Assembly (NCBI RefSeq): GCF_009827545.1
Contig: NZ_WTYS01000001.1
Location: forward strand, 2,071,772-2,135,771
Length of the DNA stretch: 64,000 bases
Reading direction: 5' to 3'
Origin: Pontixanthobacter gangjinensis
GTDB lineage: Bacteria; Pseudomonadota; Alphaproteobacteria; Sphingomonadales; Sphingomonadaceae
Positions 1-8,023 of the stretch are shown here, piece by piece. The notes beneath the pieces were generated by a model. It was given only the letters and a program-made list of their open reading frames with translations, was not told where the DNA came from and did not search any database. Within the stretch, counting starts at the first letter, position 1. Each line of letters begins with the position of its first letter. The translations under genes were made by a program, and so were the position numbers.

Positions 1-180
1 CGCATCAGCAATCTCTGAGGCTATTTCAGGAGGCAGATACCAACCTTTTCGCAGGTAATCCGCAAGTGGTTGAAGGTTTCCGTTATGTAAGCCTGTCCAT
101 ACCTGCGTAACGAGCATGCCTTGTTCGCCAGTCCAAGTATCGCTGTCCATTGGATCGTAAGTAATGCCCTCTTGCGTCAT
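1..180 (-). CDS. Hypothetical protein behind the integrase (partial, runs off the left edge)
   Basis: An open frame starts with ATG at 180 and stays open to position 1, giving the first 60 residues (begins MTQEGITYDPMDSD). Its ATG overlaps the integrase stop as ATGA (180 down to 177), so the two genes are probably translationally coupled and transcribed together into the element to the left. The visible part is acidic and soluble, with no signal peptide or membrane segment. I do not recognise the family. It may be an accessory gene of the integrated element. Confidence 0.6.
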   Translation of the reverse strand, partial: MTQEGITYDPMDSDTWTGEQGMLVTQVWTGLHNGNLQPLADYLRKGWYLPPEIASEIADA

Positions 181-1352
181 TTAGCGCCCCCTCGTCTTGC
201 TGACGAAAGCGAAGGCGCAACATATTCGCCCCATGCATCCGTTAAAGCAAACCGCTGCTCTTGCAGGTCGCTTGTCAGGTAAACCTTTTCCACGTTCGTT
301 CCGACTGTGTGAGCAATTGCCATTTCGGCAACCGCAAAGGGAATATGAGGCATTCTCTCCGCTGCCCAATTGCGAAAGCTTTTGCGGAATCCGTGAACTG
401 TCTCAGTGCGGCCAGCATTCTTCATCATTTTGCCCATTGCCGCGTCAGAAAGCACCTTACCGCGCATTGAGGGGAATATGAGGCCATCGCGCCCAAATAA
501 GGCCTCAGCGCGGCTTAAAATGGCTAATGCAGCCTCATTCAAGGTGACTGTGTGAGCATTGCCTGTTTTGCTCATTATCTCGGCCTCTCGGTGCCAAGTG
601 CGCGCTTCTGCATCTATCTGCCCCCAATGGGCCTTTCGAGTTTCACCGGACCTAGCGCCCGTCAAAATTGTGAATAGCAGCGCAAGTCTTGCAGGAGACT
701 CCTGCTTGGCCAATTCCTCAACAAACAGCGCCGGAACTAGTTTGTAGTCCATGTATGCAAAGCCCTTCGAGCTTGGCTGCTTGGCCAGCCCCGCCCTAAT
801 CTCAGCCGGATCAGGAACTGGGTTTGTCCGCCACCCTCTCGATTTGCAGAAAGAAAGCACCTGCCCAATTCTGTGCCGAACCTTGCGCGCAATTTGTGGT
901 TTCTCTGTCCAGATTGGCGATAGCACCGATATTACGTGCGCAGCTTCAATCTGGTCCACTCTGCGCCGCCCAATGACGGGAATTGCGTGTTGCTCCAATG
1001 ATGATTTGAATTGAGTAGCAGTTTTTATATGCCAGCCCTTGCCTAGTTCATCGTAAGCAATCTGGACCGCCTCGCCAAATGTCGGGATCGCCAGCTTATC
1101 CTTATCGCGCTCTGCAATCGGATCGCCGCCGCGTCTTGCAATCTTGCGAAGCATTGCGGCTTTCTCTCTTGCCTCTGTCAAAGTCAGGTCTGCATCGGAA
1201 CCTAAGCCAATGTCTCGGCGGTTTCCGTTCACCTGAACCCTCAAAATCCAAGACCTTGCGCCCGTTTCCTTAACTCGCAAAATTAAGCCAAGCCCGTCCG
1301 AATAAACGCCCGGCCCCGCCTTCTTAACACCTAATGCAGTCAGCTTCGCCAT
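177..1352 (-). CDS. P4-type tyrosine recombinase / integrase
   Basis: A 391-residue site-specific recombinase of the phage P4/CP4-57 integrase class. Residues 1-85 look like the arm-type DNA-binding domain (DUF4102: YSDGLGLILRVKETGARSWI), followed by a core-binding domain and a catalytic domain. The catalytic set is visible: Arg234 (TGARSGETR), His320-x-x-Arg323 (HGFR), His348 and nucleophile Tyr358 (VEKVYLTSD). The start ATG at 1352 has AAAGGTGG upstream. It reads leftward, away from the secA locus, so the element it mobilises should lie beyond the left edge. No other mobile-element gene is visible, so whether it is active cannot be judged. Confidence 0.93.
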   Translation of the reverse strand: MAKLTALGVKKAGPGVYSDGLGLILRVKETGARSWILRVQVNGNRRDIGLGSDADLTLTEAREKAAMLRKIARRGGDPIAERDKDKLAIPTFGEAVQIAYDELGKGWHIKTATQFKSSLEQHAIPVIGRRRVDQIEAAHVISVLSPIWTEKPQIARKVRHRIGQVLSFCKSRGWRTNPVPDPAEIRAGLAKQPSSKGFAYMDYKLVPALFVEELAKQESPARLALLFTILTGARSGETRKAHWGQIDAEARTWHREAEIMSKTGNAHTVTLNEAALAILSRAEALFGRDGLIFPSMRGKVLSDAAMGKMMKNAGRTETVHGFRKSFRNWAAERMPHIPFAVAEMAIAHTVGTNVEKVYLTSDLQEQRFALTDAWGEYVAPSLSSARRGGAK

Positions 1353-1595
1353 AGGGGAGCCACCTTTACCGTTCCCACGTTAGTTCCCACACTAATACGC
1401 GGATTTATGCGCATTGCAATGGAAAGTTATGGACAGGGAAAACAGCTAAACCCCTCGTATATCGTGTATATTTTGGAAGGTTCTGGAAGGGTGCGGAAGA
1501 CCAAAACAATCCAACTCGGGGAGCCAACCTTTCTGGTTCATGTCTGTAATTTGACTAAAGCCTTCGGGCGCTGGCCACTTTTTGGTTCGGTTCCT
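1353..1595. other. Integrase upstream region, candidate attachment/arm-site region
   Basis: No gene was found between the integrase start and the FkbM methyltransferase stop. The stretch holds two direct copies of GTTCCCAC (1371-1378 and 1383-1390, 12 bp apart) and three GGAAGG-like hexamers exactly 10 bp apart (1475, 1485, 1495). Short direct repeats beside an integrase promoter are typical arm-type or excisionase sites. No tRNA or tmRNA 3' end is visible here, so the attachment core is not identified. Confidence 0.4.
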
Positions 1596-2321
1596 TCACC
1601 TTCGGACGTATAGCCCATCAAATTGCAAAAGCCGTCCGGATTCCGGATCACGAAAATCTGGCATCAGATTCCACAATTCAAACCCGGAATCGGTCAACAT
1701 CCGGTGCAGTTCGTCCCACAATGCCTGGCCTTCATAAAGCGGCCCGGTAGATAATTCGATCAACACCCCGCGGCACAGAGGTAGAACTTCTGAGGCGCCG
1801 CGTAGGACATCAGCCTCATACCCTTGCGTGTCTATTTTCAGCAAGACGCCCTGATCTAACATCGGGCATGCGCCGCCAAATTGCGCGTCGAGCGTGGTCA
1901 ACGGTGCCTCTTCCATACCGACATAGGCAGATCGCGGAGCCGCTTTTTCATGGATTTCAAGCATTGGCCGGACCGAAGAGGATACCGAATTCCCCGCAAC
2001 ATTCATCGACGCCTTACCAACATATGCCCCGATTGCGGTTCGGGGAAGCACTTCAACCTGAGAATGGGTGGCAAACCGCGCCGCAAGACTGGCATGCGCC
2101 TCGCTCAACGGTTCACAGCAATGAACAGTGCCTCTGAAGCCCTTATCGAGCAATTGCTGCGCGAACTGCCCACAATTGGCCCCAACGTCGATAACATGGC
2201 CGATGGACCGGCTATGCAGCCAGTCCACTAGCGCTTGGCGCTCGTCCTGCGCCACCGCCACCAATTGCACGCCAGCCGGCCTAAGCGCGGCATTGATCCA
2301 ACGCTTGACCGTCTGCCGCAT
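1596..2321 (-). CDS. FkbM-family SAM-dependent methyltransferase
   Basis: A 241-residue methyltransferase of the FkbM family, which usually O-methylates sugars or polyketide-type hydroxyls; the substrate is unknown. Motif I (VIDVGANCGQFAQQLL) binds SAM, and the family motif KIDTQGYEADVLRG lies in the second half. The reading frame is open further upstream into secA, but I chose ATG at 2321, 8 bp after the secA stop, because the extra residues only shadow the SecA zinc tail. It shares strand and probably transcript with secA. Its 3' end faces the integrase, so it marks the boundary between core and element. Confidence 0.85.
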   Translation of the reverse strand: MRQTVKRWINAALRPAGVQLVAVAQDERQALVDWLHSRSIGHVIDVGANCGQFAQQLLDKGFRGTVHCCEPLSEAHASLAARFATHSQVEVLPRTAIGAYVGKASMNVAGNSVSSSVRPMLEIHEKAAPRSAYVGMEEAPLTTLDAQFGGACPMLDQGVLLKIDTQGYEADVLRGASEVLPLCRGVLIELSTGPLYEGQALWDELHRMLTDSGFELWNLMPDFRDPESGRLLQFDGLYVRR

Positions 2322-2329
2322 AATGCCGT

Positions 2330-5077
2330 TTAGGCCGCTGCGCCGTGGCAATGCTTGTATTTGTTGCCCGAGCCGCAAGGACATGGAGAATTGCGGCTCA
2401 CGTCCATGCCGGCATAGGGGTTGTCCTTGATTGACCCGCCCGGCCCCACGGCTGCGCGCGGACTGCCAGCAAGCGAACCGAACATTGCCGGCCGCGCTGC
2501 TGAACCGTCGCCATCATTCGAATTGTCGAGGCCTGTTAACGGATCGATATGGCCGGTCAGGAAGTCGGGTAGATCAGGTAATTCATCCTGAACCGGCGGC
2601 GCCACCCGCAATTCGCTCTTCAACAGAATGCTGGTGATGTCCTCGCGCAATGTGTCGAGCATTTGTTCAAACAGACCGAACGCTTCTTGCTTATATTCGT
2701 TGATCGGCTGTTTTTGTGCGTGGGCCCGCAGGCCGACGACCTGACGCAACGCGTCGAGTGTGGCGAGGTGTTCTTTCCAATGGTAGTCGAGCCGTTCGAG
2801 AAGGATGCTTTTCTCCACACGCGTCCAGATCGCCGGATCGGCATTCGCGATCTTGCGCTGCATGATGGCCTCGGTCTGCTCGAGAAGCCGTTCTTCGAGA
2901 ATGTCCGGTTCCACCGTATCTTCTTCCAGCCATTGATCGATTGGTGGCTCAATGCCCAAAGTCTCTTTTACCCGTTCCTTCAAACCGGCAATGTCCCATT
3001 GCTCTGGATAAGAGCCCGGAGGGCACGCGACGGTAACAATCGAATTCACAGTGTCATGACGCATATCGACCACCACATCGCCGACCGCTTCGCTATCCAT
3101 AATCTCGGAGCGCTGCTCGTAAATGACCTTCCGTTGATCATTCATAACATCATCATATTCGACGACTTGCTTGCGAATATCGTAATTGCGCGCTTCGACC
3201 TTTTTCTGCGCGGTTTCGATGGCTTTTGACAGCCATTTGGAACCGATTGCTTCGCCATCTTCCAGATTGGAATTCATCATCCTGCTGAACAATGTGTCAG
3301 GCCCGAAAATGCGCAAAAGATCGTCTTCAAGGCACAGATAGAAACGGCTGAGGCCTGGATCACCCTGACGGCCTGAACGCCCGCGCAATTGATTATCAAT
3401 TCGGCGGCTTTCATGGCGCTCGGTTGCGAGAACGAACAAACCGCCAGCCTCGACCACTTTCTCGCGCTCGGCAGCAACCTCATCTTCTATTGCCTTCTCA
3501 GCCGCATCGCGCTCTGGGCCCTCGGGCATGTCCTTGAGTTCATCTTCAACCCGGAATTCGACATTGCCGCCGAGCTGAATGTCGGTGCCGCGGCCCGCCA
3601 TATTTGTCGCAATTGTGACCGCCCCAATCCGGCCTGCCTGCGCCACAATATGCGCCTCACGCTCATGGAATCGGGCGTTTAGAACCTCATGTTCAACGCC
3701 CTCTTTCTTGAGGAATTCTGCGAGCAATTCGGATTTCTCGATCGAAACCGTACCGACAAGAACCGGCTGCCCAATCGCATTCTTCTCCGCAATTGCCTTG
3801 GCAATGGCCTGGAACTTGTCCTGCGTATTTTTGTAGAATTCGTCGTCTTCGTCGATCCGCTGAACGGGCTTATTGGTCGGAATTTCGACCACTGACATCT
3901 TGTAGATGTCCCAAAATTCGCTCGCTTCGGTCGCCGCGGTGCCGGTCATACCGGACAATTTCGGGTACATGCGGAAATAATTCTGGAATGTAATCGACGC
4001 CATTGTCTGATTCTCAGGCTCGATCTTGACACCTTCTTTGGCCTCAACCGCCTGATGCAAACCGTTTGACCAACGGCGGCCGTCCATCATCCGGCCGGTG
4101 AACTCATCAATGATAACAATCTTCTCGTCTTTGACGATATAATCGGTGTCGCGCTTGAACATCTTGTTCGCTTTGAGCGCCTGATCAAGATGGTGAACGA
4201 CTTGCGTGTTTTCGACATCATAGAGATTGTCGGTTTGCAGCAATCCAGCTTCGATCAAGATTTTTTCGATCTCCTCGGTGCCTTCTTCGGTCCAGGAGAT
4301 GTTTTTGGTCTTCTCGTCCGCGTCGTAATATTCCTCGGGAATTTCCTTCACCACCGCATCGATTGAAATATACAAATCGGTTTTATCTTCGGTCGGTCCG
4401 GAGATAATCAGCGGTGTGCGCGCCTCGTCAATCAGGATCGAGTCAACTTCGTCAACAATCGCGAAGTTGAACGGTTTTTGGACCATTTGTTCGCGATTAT
4501 GCTTCATATTATCGCGCAGATAATCGAAGCCGAATTCATTGTTCGTGCCGTATGTGATGTCTGCGGCATAGGCCTCCCGACGCTCGAACTCTCCGAGATT
4601 GGGAATGATAACCCCGACCGTAAGACCCATCCACGTATACAGCTGCCCCATCCATTCGGCATCGCGGCTGGCCAGATAATCATTGACCGTCACAACGTGG
4701 ACGCCCTTGCCCTCGATCGCATTCAGATATGTCGCAAGCGTTGCAACAAGGGTCTTGCCCTCACCCGTGCGCATCTCGGAAATTTCACCCCGGTGCAGCA
4801 CCACGCCGCCGATCAGCTGAGTATCGAAATGGCGCATTCCAAGGACGCGGATCGACGCTTCGCGAACCGTTGCAAATGCCTCGGGTAGAATGTCGTCTAG
4901 CGTCTTCCCATCAGCCAGTTGGCCGCGGAATTTCTCTGTTTGAGCCTGCAACTCGGCATCGCTCAGCGCCTGAATCTGCGGCTCTAAAGCGTTTATTTGA
5001 TTGACAATTTTGCCAATCGATTTGACGTAGCGGTCATTAGAAGAACCGAAAACGGTTTTCAGAAGTGTATTGATCAT
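2330..5077 (-). CDS. secA: Preprotein translocase ATPase SecA
   Basis: The 915-residue motor ATPase that drives unfolded preproteins through SecYEG at the inner membrane. Visible features are Walker A (MRTGEGKT), the DEAD-type Walker B ([15 protein letters not shown]), the helicase motif [15 protein letters not shown], and the C-terminal zinc/SecB-binding tail [18 protein letters not shown] start at 5158 would add 27 residues, but the family-typical start is ATG at 5077 ([19 protein letters not shown]). Length is normal for alphaproteobacterial SecA. The FkbM gene follows 8 bp after its stop. Confidence 0.98.
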   Translation of the reverse strand: MINTLLKTVFGSSNDRYVKSIGKIVNQINALEPQIQALSDAELQAQTEKFRGQLADGKTLDDILPEAFATVREASIRVLGMRHFDTQLIGGVVLHRGEISEMRTGEGKTLVATLATYLNAIEGKGVHVVTVNDYLASRDAEWMGQLYTWMGLTVGVIIPNLGEFERREAYAADITYGTNNEFGFDYLRDNMKHNREQMVQKPFNFAIVDEVDSILIDEARTPLIISGPTEDKTDLYISIDAVVKEIPEEYYDADEKTKNISWTEEGTEEIEKILIEAGLLQTDNLYDVENTQVVHHLDQALKANKMFKRDTDYIVKDEKIVIIDEFTGRMMDGRRWSNGLHQAVEAKEGVKIEPENQTMASITFQNYFRMYPKLSGMTGTAATEASEFWDIYKMSVVEIPTNKPVQRIDEDDEFYKNTQDKFQAIAKAIAEKNAIGQPVLVGTVSIEKSELLAEFLKKEGVEHEVLNARFHEREAHIVAQAGRIGAVTIATNMAGRGTDIQLGGNVEFRVEDELKDMPEGPERDAAEKAIEDEVAAEREKVVEAGGLFVLATERHESRRIDNQLRGRSGRQGDPGLSRFYLCLEDDLLRIFGPDTLFSRMMNSNLEDGEAIGSKWLSKAIETAQKKVEARNYDIRKQVVEYDDVMNDQRKVIYEQRSEIMDSEAVGDVVVDMRHDTVNSIVTVACPPGSYPEQWDIAGLKERVKETLGIEPPIDQWLEEDTVEPDILEERLLEQTEAIMQRKIANADPAIWTRVEKSILLERLDYHWKEHLATLDALRQVVGLRAHAQKQPINEYKQEAFGLFEQMLDTLREDITSILLKSELRVAPPVQDELPDLPDFLTGHIDPLTGLDNSNDGDGSAARPAMFGSLAGSPRAAVGPGGSIKDNPYAGMDVSRNSPCPCGSGNKYKHCHGAAA

Positions 5078-5180
5078 GGATGGTCTTTCGAAAGACGAGT
5101 ATTTTTTAACTTTCGCGCCAAGCACGCATGAAAACAGCGTGCTGCACGGCTGTGACACAGGAAATTTCTATCGCAGCGCG

Positions 5181-5447
5181 CTACTCGTAAGCGCGGTCGA
5201 TTCCCATTTGAACGGTCGGAATGTAGATTATGACCGGCTTGCGCGGCTTGCACGCCTTACCCGAACCGGATTTGCCCGGTACCGGTTTCCGGTCAGCGCG
5301 GCATTCACATTGGCTTTGCTTGCCTGATTGTGATGTCTCTGAACTTGCCACTTGCTCGCACGCTTCGGAAAGCATCGCTGCATTGGCAGGCGCGCCCACA
5401 GCCGCAAGGCCGGAAAGAAGCGCAAATAAGGCGAGTAAACCACGCAT
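5181..5447 (-). CDS. Small secreted cysteine-containing protein, unknown function
   Basis: Predicted 88-residue protein starting at ATG 5447, which has AGGG about 6 bp upstream. Residues 1-24 form a clear Sec signal peptide (MRGLLALFALLSGLAAVGAPANA). The mature part has Cys residues in a CEQ...QCEC...ACK pattern and a basic stretch, then ends near GIDRAYE. The frame extends upstream to 5492, but that part lacks signal-peptide character. No family is recognised. It sits alone between secA and the divergent argJ. Confidence 0.6.
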   Translation of the reverse strand: MRGLLALFALLSGLAAVGAPANAAMLSEACEQVASSETSQSGKQSQCECRADRKPVPGKSGSGKACKPRKPVIIYIPTVQMGIDRAYE

Positions 5448-5620
5448 AGCGACCCTATAGGAAGCATAATTGCTCTCGTCCACTATTCGCATTGCTGTGG
5501 TTGAGAATGAGGATCGACAAATATTCTGTTCAAACTATTCAAAATACCGCTTCGCATATTCCGTGAAACGATGTGGAGGTGATTGCCCCATCTGCCGGGA
5601 CATCCTAAGCGGCATCAAAT

Positions 5621-6847
5621 ATGGACAATGAACGCTCACCGCTCGCCCAGCCCTTTCCCAATATGCCAACAATCGGCGGCGTGACGCTGCGCACCGCGCG
5701 AGCACATTATAAGGACTGGGATCGCGCTGACCTTACCTACGCCGAATTTGCCGAGGGGACGGCGGTTGCAGGTGTATTCACGCAAAGCGCCTGCCCATCC
5801 AGCGAAGTCGAAATTGGCCGCGAACAGATCAAAAACGGCACCGCGAGAGCTTTGATAGTCAACGCCGGCAATTCCAACGCCTTCACCGGCTATCGCGGGC
5901 GTGAGGCGGTGGATCAAATCATGACGCAAGTTGCGGAGCATCTCGGCTGTGCGTCTGAACAGGTTTTCGTATCGTCCACCGGTGTGATCGGGGTGCCGTT
6001 GCCCAAAGACAAGGCAAGGGACGGCGTAGCAAAAGTGCTGACTGCTGAGACCTGTACTTGGGAAGAGGCAGCGGACACCATTGCAACTACCGATACCTTT
6101 GCCAAAGGCGCTACAGCTTCGGCAATAGTTGGCGACAAGACGGTCCAAATCAGCGCGATCATCAAGGGCAGCGGCATGATCGCGCCCGACATGGCAACTA
6201 TGCTTGGTTATATCTTTACCGACGGTGCAATTGATCCTGCATTTTTGCAAGAGCTCCTTTGTGCTGCCAATCAACAGACGTTTTCGTGCATCACGGTCGA
6301 TAGCGACACTTCAACTAGCGACACCGTTCTGGCCTTTGCAACGGGCAAGGCAGGTAATGCGCCGCTGGCTTCGTTTGATGATGCAGGAGCTGATGCATTT
6401 GCCGCCGCCCTGCATGATGTCTGCCGCCAAATGGCACATCTAGTGGTGCGCGATGGCGAAGGCGCTCAGAAATTTATCGCGATCACCGTCAGCGGAGCTC
6501 AGTGTGACGAAAGCGCCCGCAAAATCGGCCTATCCATTGCAAATTCTCCGCTGGTCAAAACGGCCATTGCAGGTGAGGATGCTAATTGGGGCCGCGTTGT
6601 CATGGCGGTCGGGAAGGCAGGCGAACCTGCCGATCGCGACAAACTCTCGATCGGATTTGGCGGAATTTGGGCCGCCCGCAACGGTCAGCCTGTGCCGGAT
6701 TATGACGAGGCGCCAGTGGCAAGACATTTAAAGGGGCAAGACATCAATATCGAAGTCGATATCGGCATCGGATCAGGCCGCGCCACTGTATGGACTTGTG
6801 ATTTGACCCATGGATACATCACCATCAATGCGGACTACCGGTCATGA
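5621..6847 (+). CDS. argJ: Bifunctional ornithine acetyltransferase / N-acetylglutamate synthase ArgJ
   Basis: 408 residues. ArgJ moves the acetyl group from N-acetylornithine to glutamate, closing the cyclic arginine pathway, and in bifunctional forms also acetylates glutamate from acetyl-CoA. The autoprocessing site is visible as KGSGMIAPDMATMLGYIF, where the Thr of ATML becomes the N-terminal nucleophile of the beta chain. The C-terminal region has the typical NSPLVKTAIAGEDANWGR. There is no strong Shine-Dalgarno before ATG 5621; an internal ATG (MPTIGGVTL) is an alternative. Its stop overlaps the next gene as ATGA at 6844-6847. Confidence 0.95.
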   Translation: MDNERSPLAQPFPNMPTIGGVTLRTARAHYKDWDRADLTYAEFAEGTAVAGVFTQSACPSSEVEIGREQIKNGTARALIVNAGNSNAFTGYRGREAVDQIMTQVAEHLGCASEQVFVSSTGVIGVPLPKDKARDGVAKVLTAETCTWEEAADTIATTDTFAKGATASAIVGDKTVQISAIIKGSGMIAPDMATMLGYIFTDGAIDPAFLQELLCAANQQTFSCITVDSDTSTSDTVLAFATGKAGNAPLASFDDAGADAFAAALHDVCRQMAHLVVRDGEGAQKFIAITVSGAQCDESARKIGLSIANSPLVKTAIAGEDANWGRVVMAVGKAGEPADRDKLSIGFGGIWAARNGQPVPDYDEAPVARHLKGQDINIEVDIGIGSGRATVWTCDLTHGYITINADYRS

Positions 6848-7659
6848 TTATTCCGAACTTGGATAGATTAAACCAAGCAATGCTTAATCTGCTCGTGAGC
6901 GTATCAGATTCTGCAATCTTGCCACGGTATCGTAATCTGGTGTCGAGCGAAATCGCCGATAAGGGCAAAAACGAACTCGTCACCATTGCAGACCGCGAAA
7001 GCGAAGTGTTGCTGGCGGAGGGCCTTGAAAAACTGATTCCCGGTCTCGCTATTGTCGGAGAGGAAGCGAGCGATGCAGACGCATCGGTGTTGGACGGCCT
7101 GTCGCAGCAATGCTGGATTATTGACCCGATTGACGGCACCGGAAACTTTGCCAGCGGCAATCCGCCATTCGGCATCTTGATTGCGCTTTGCGAAGGCGGC
7201 CTCACTCAAGCCGGTTGGATTTACGATCCGCTCGAAGGCCGGTTCTGCCACGCGAATCGCGGTGGAGGCGCGTTCATTGATGGCGAACGGATTGCCGCAA
7301 AAACCACTGGCGCGGCCCCTCCCATTGCGGGCATCTCGACGCTGTTCATGCAAGACGGCCAGCGCGAACAGGTACAGCAAAATATTGCCCCGCACTATAC
7401 GCTGGTCGACATACCTCGCTGCGCCGCAGAACAATATCCGCGGCTTGCCCTTGGAACCAATGATGTCAGCATTTTCAATCGCACGCTTCCGTGGGATCAC
7501 GCCGCAGGTGTGTTGTGGCTTAACGAAGCCGGAGGCAAAGCCGCCCGCAATGATGGCAGCGAGTATCGCGTTGATGAATGGGACAAACCTGGCCTAATCG
7601 GAGCGGCCAGCCCTGCCCTTTGGGAAGAACTGGCCGAACGAATGGCTAGACTGGATTAA
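6844..7659 (+). CDS. Inositol monophosphatase family protein
   Basis: A 271-residue metal-dependent sugar-phosphatase fold. The metal-binding motifs are present: EE (VGEEAS), DPIDGTGNF and WDHAAGVLWLNEAGG. The family covers inositol monophosphatase, CysQ, fructose bisphosphatase and the histidinol phosphatase HisN. Motifs alone do not separate these, so no gene symbol is given. The start overlaps the argJ stop (ATGA), so the two are translated together. The 3' end overlaps the convergent trxA stop by 4 bp. Confidence 0.85.
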   Translation: MIIPNLDRLNQAMLNLLVSVSDSAILPRYRNLVSSEIADKGKNELVTIADRESEVLLAEGLEKLIPGLAIVGEEASDADASVLDGLSQQCWIIDPIDGTGNFASGNPPFGILIALCEGGLTQAGWIYDPLEGRFCHANRGGGAFIDGERIAAKTTGAAPPIAGISTLFMQDGQREQVQQNIAPHYTLVDIPRCAAEQYPRLALGTNDVSIFNRTLPWDHAAGVLWLNEAGGKAARNDGSEYRVDEWDKPGLIGAASPALWEELAERMARLD

Positions 7660-7976
7660 AGTTCGCTTTCGAGCCACGCCTTTAGCTGGCCCTTAGGGGC
7701 AGCGCCCAGTTTTTGCGCAACCGCTTTACCGTCTTTGAACAGCACCATCAGCGGAATCGATTGCACGCCGATCTCACCGGGCACGCCGGTATTTTCCATG
7801 ATGTCCATCTTCGCGATGGTCACTTGTTCGCCCAATTCGTCGCTAATTTCTTCGAGCGATGGGCCGATCATTTTGCATGGGCCGCACCATTCAGCCCAGA
7901 AATCCACCAGCACGGGTTTGCTGGATTCCAGAACATCGGCTTTAAAACTTTCATCAGTGACGTTGATTGTCGCCAT
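7656..7976 (-). CDS. trxA: Thioredoxin
   Basis: The 106-residue cytoplasmic disulfide reductase. The active site is WCGPCK with redox Cys31 and Cys34; the cis-Pro loop follows at GVQSIPL. Length and architecture are those of classical TrxA. A strong Shine-Dalgarno (TAAGGAGAT) lies just before the ATG at 7976. It lies downstream of addA on the same strand with 47 bp between them, so it may be served by its own promoter as well as by readthrough. Confidence 0.97.
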   Translation of the reverse strand: MATINVTDESFKADVLESSKPVLVDFWAEWCGPCKMIGPSLEEISDELGEQVTIAKMDIMENTGVPGEIGVQSIPLMVLFKDGKAVAQKLGAAPKGQLKAWLESEL

Positions 7977-8023
7977 GGGAATATCTCCTTATTGTATGAC
8001 ACCTATCTAGGTGCAAAATAACT

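Noticed and set aside
1353-1595. tRNA gene as integration target next to the integrase
   Set aside because: No acceptor, anticodon or T-arm sequence is found in this gap on either strand.
5078-5158. 27-residue N-terminal extension of SecA from GTG 5158
   Set aside because: The standard SecA start [11 protein letters not shown] lies at 5077.
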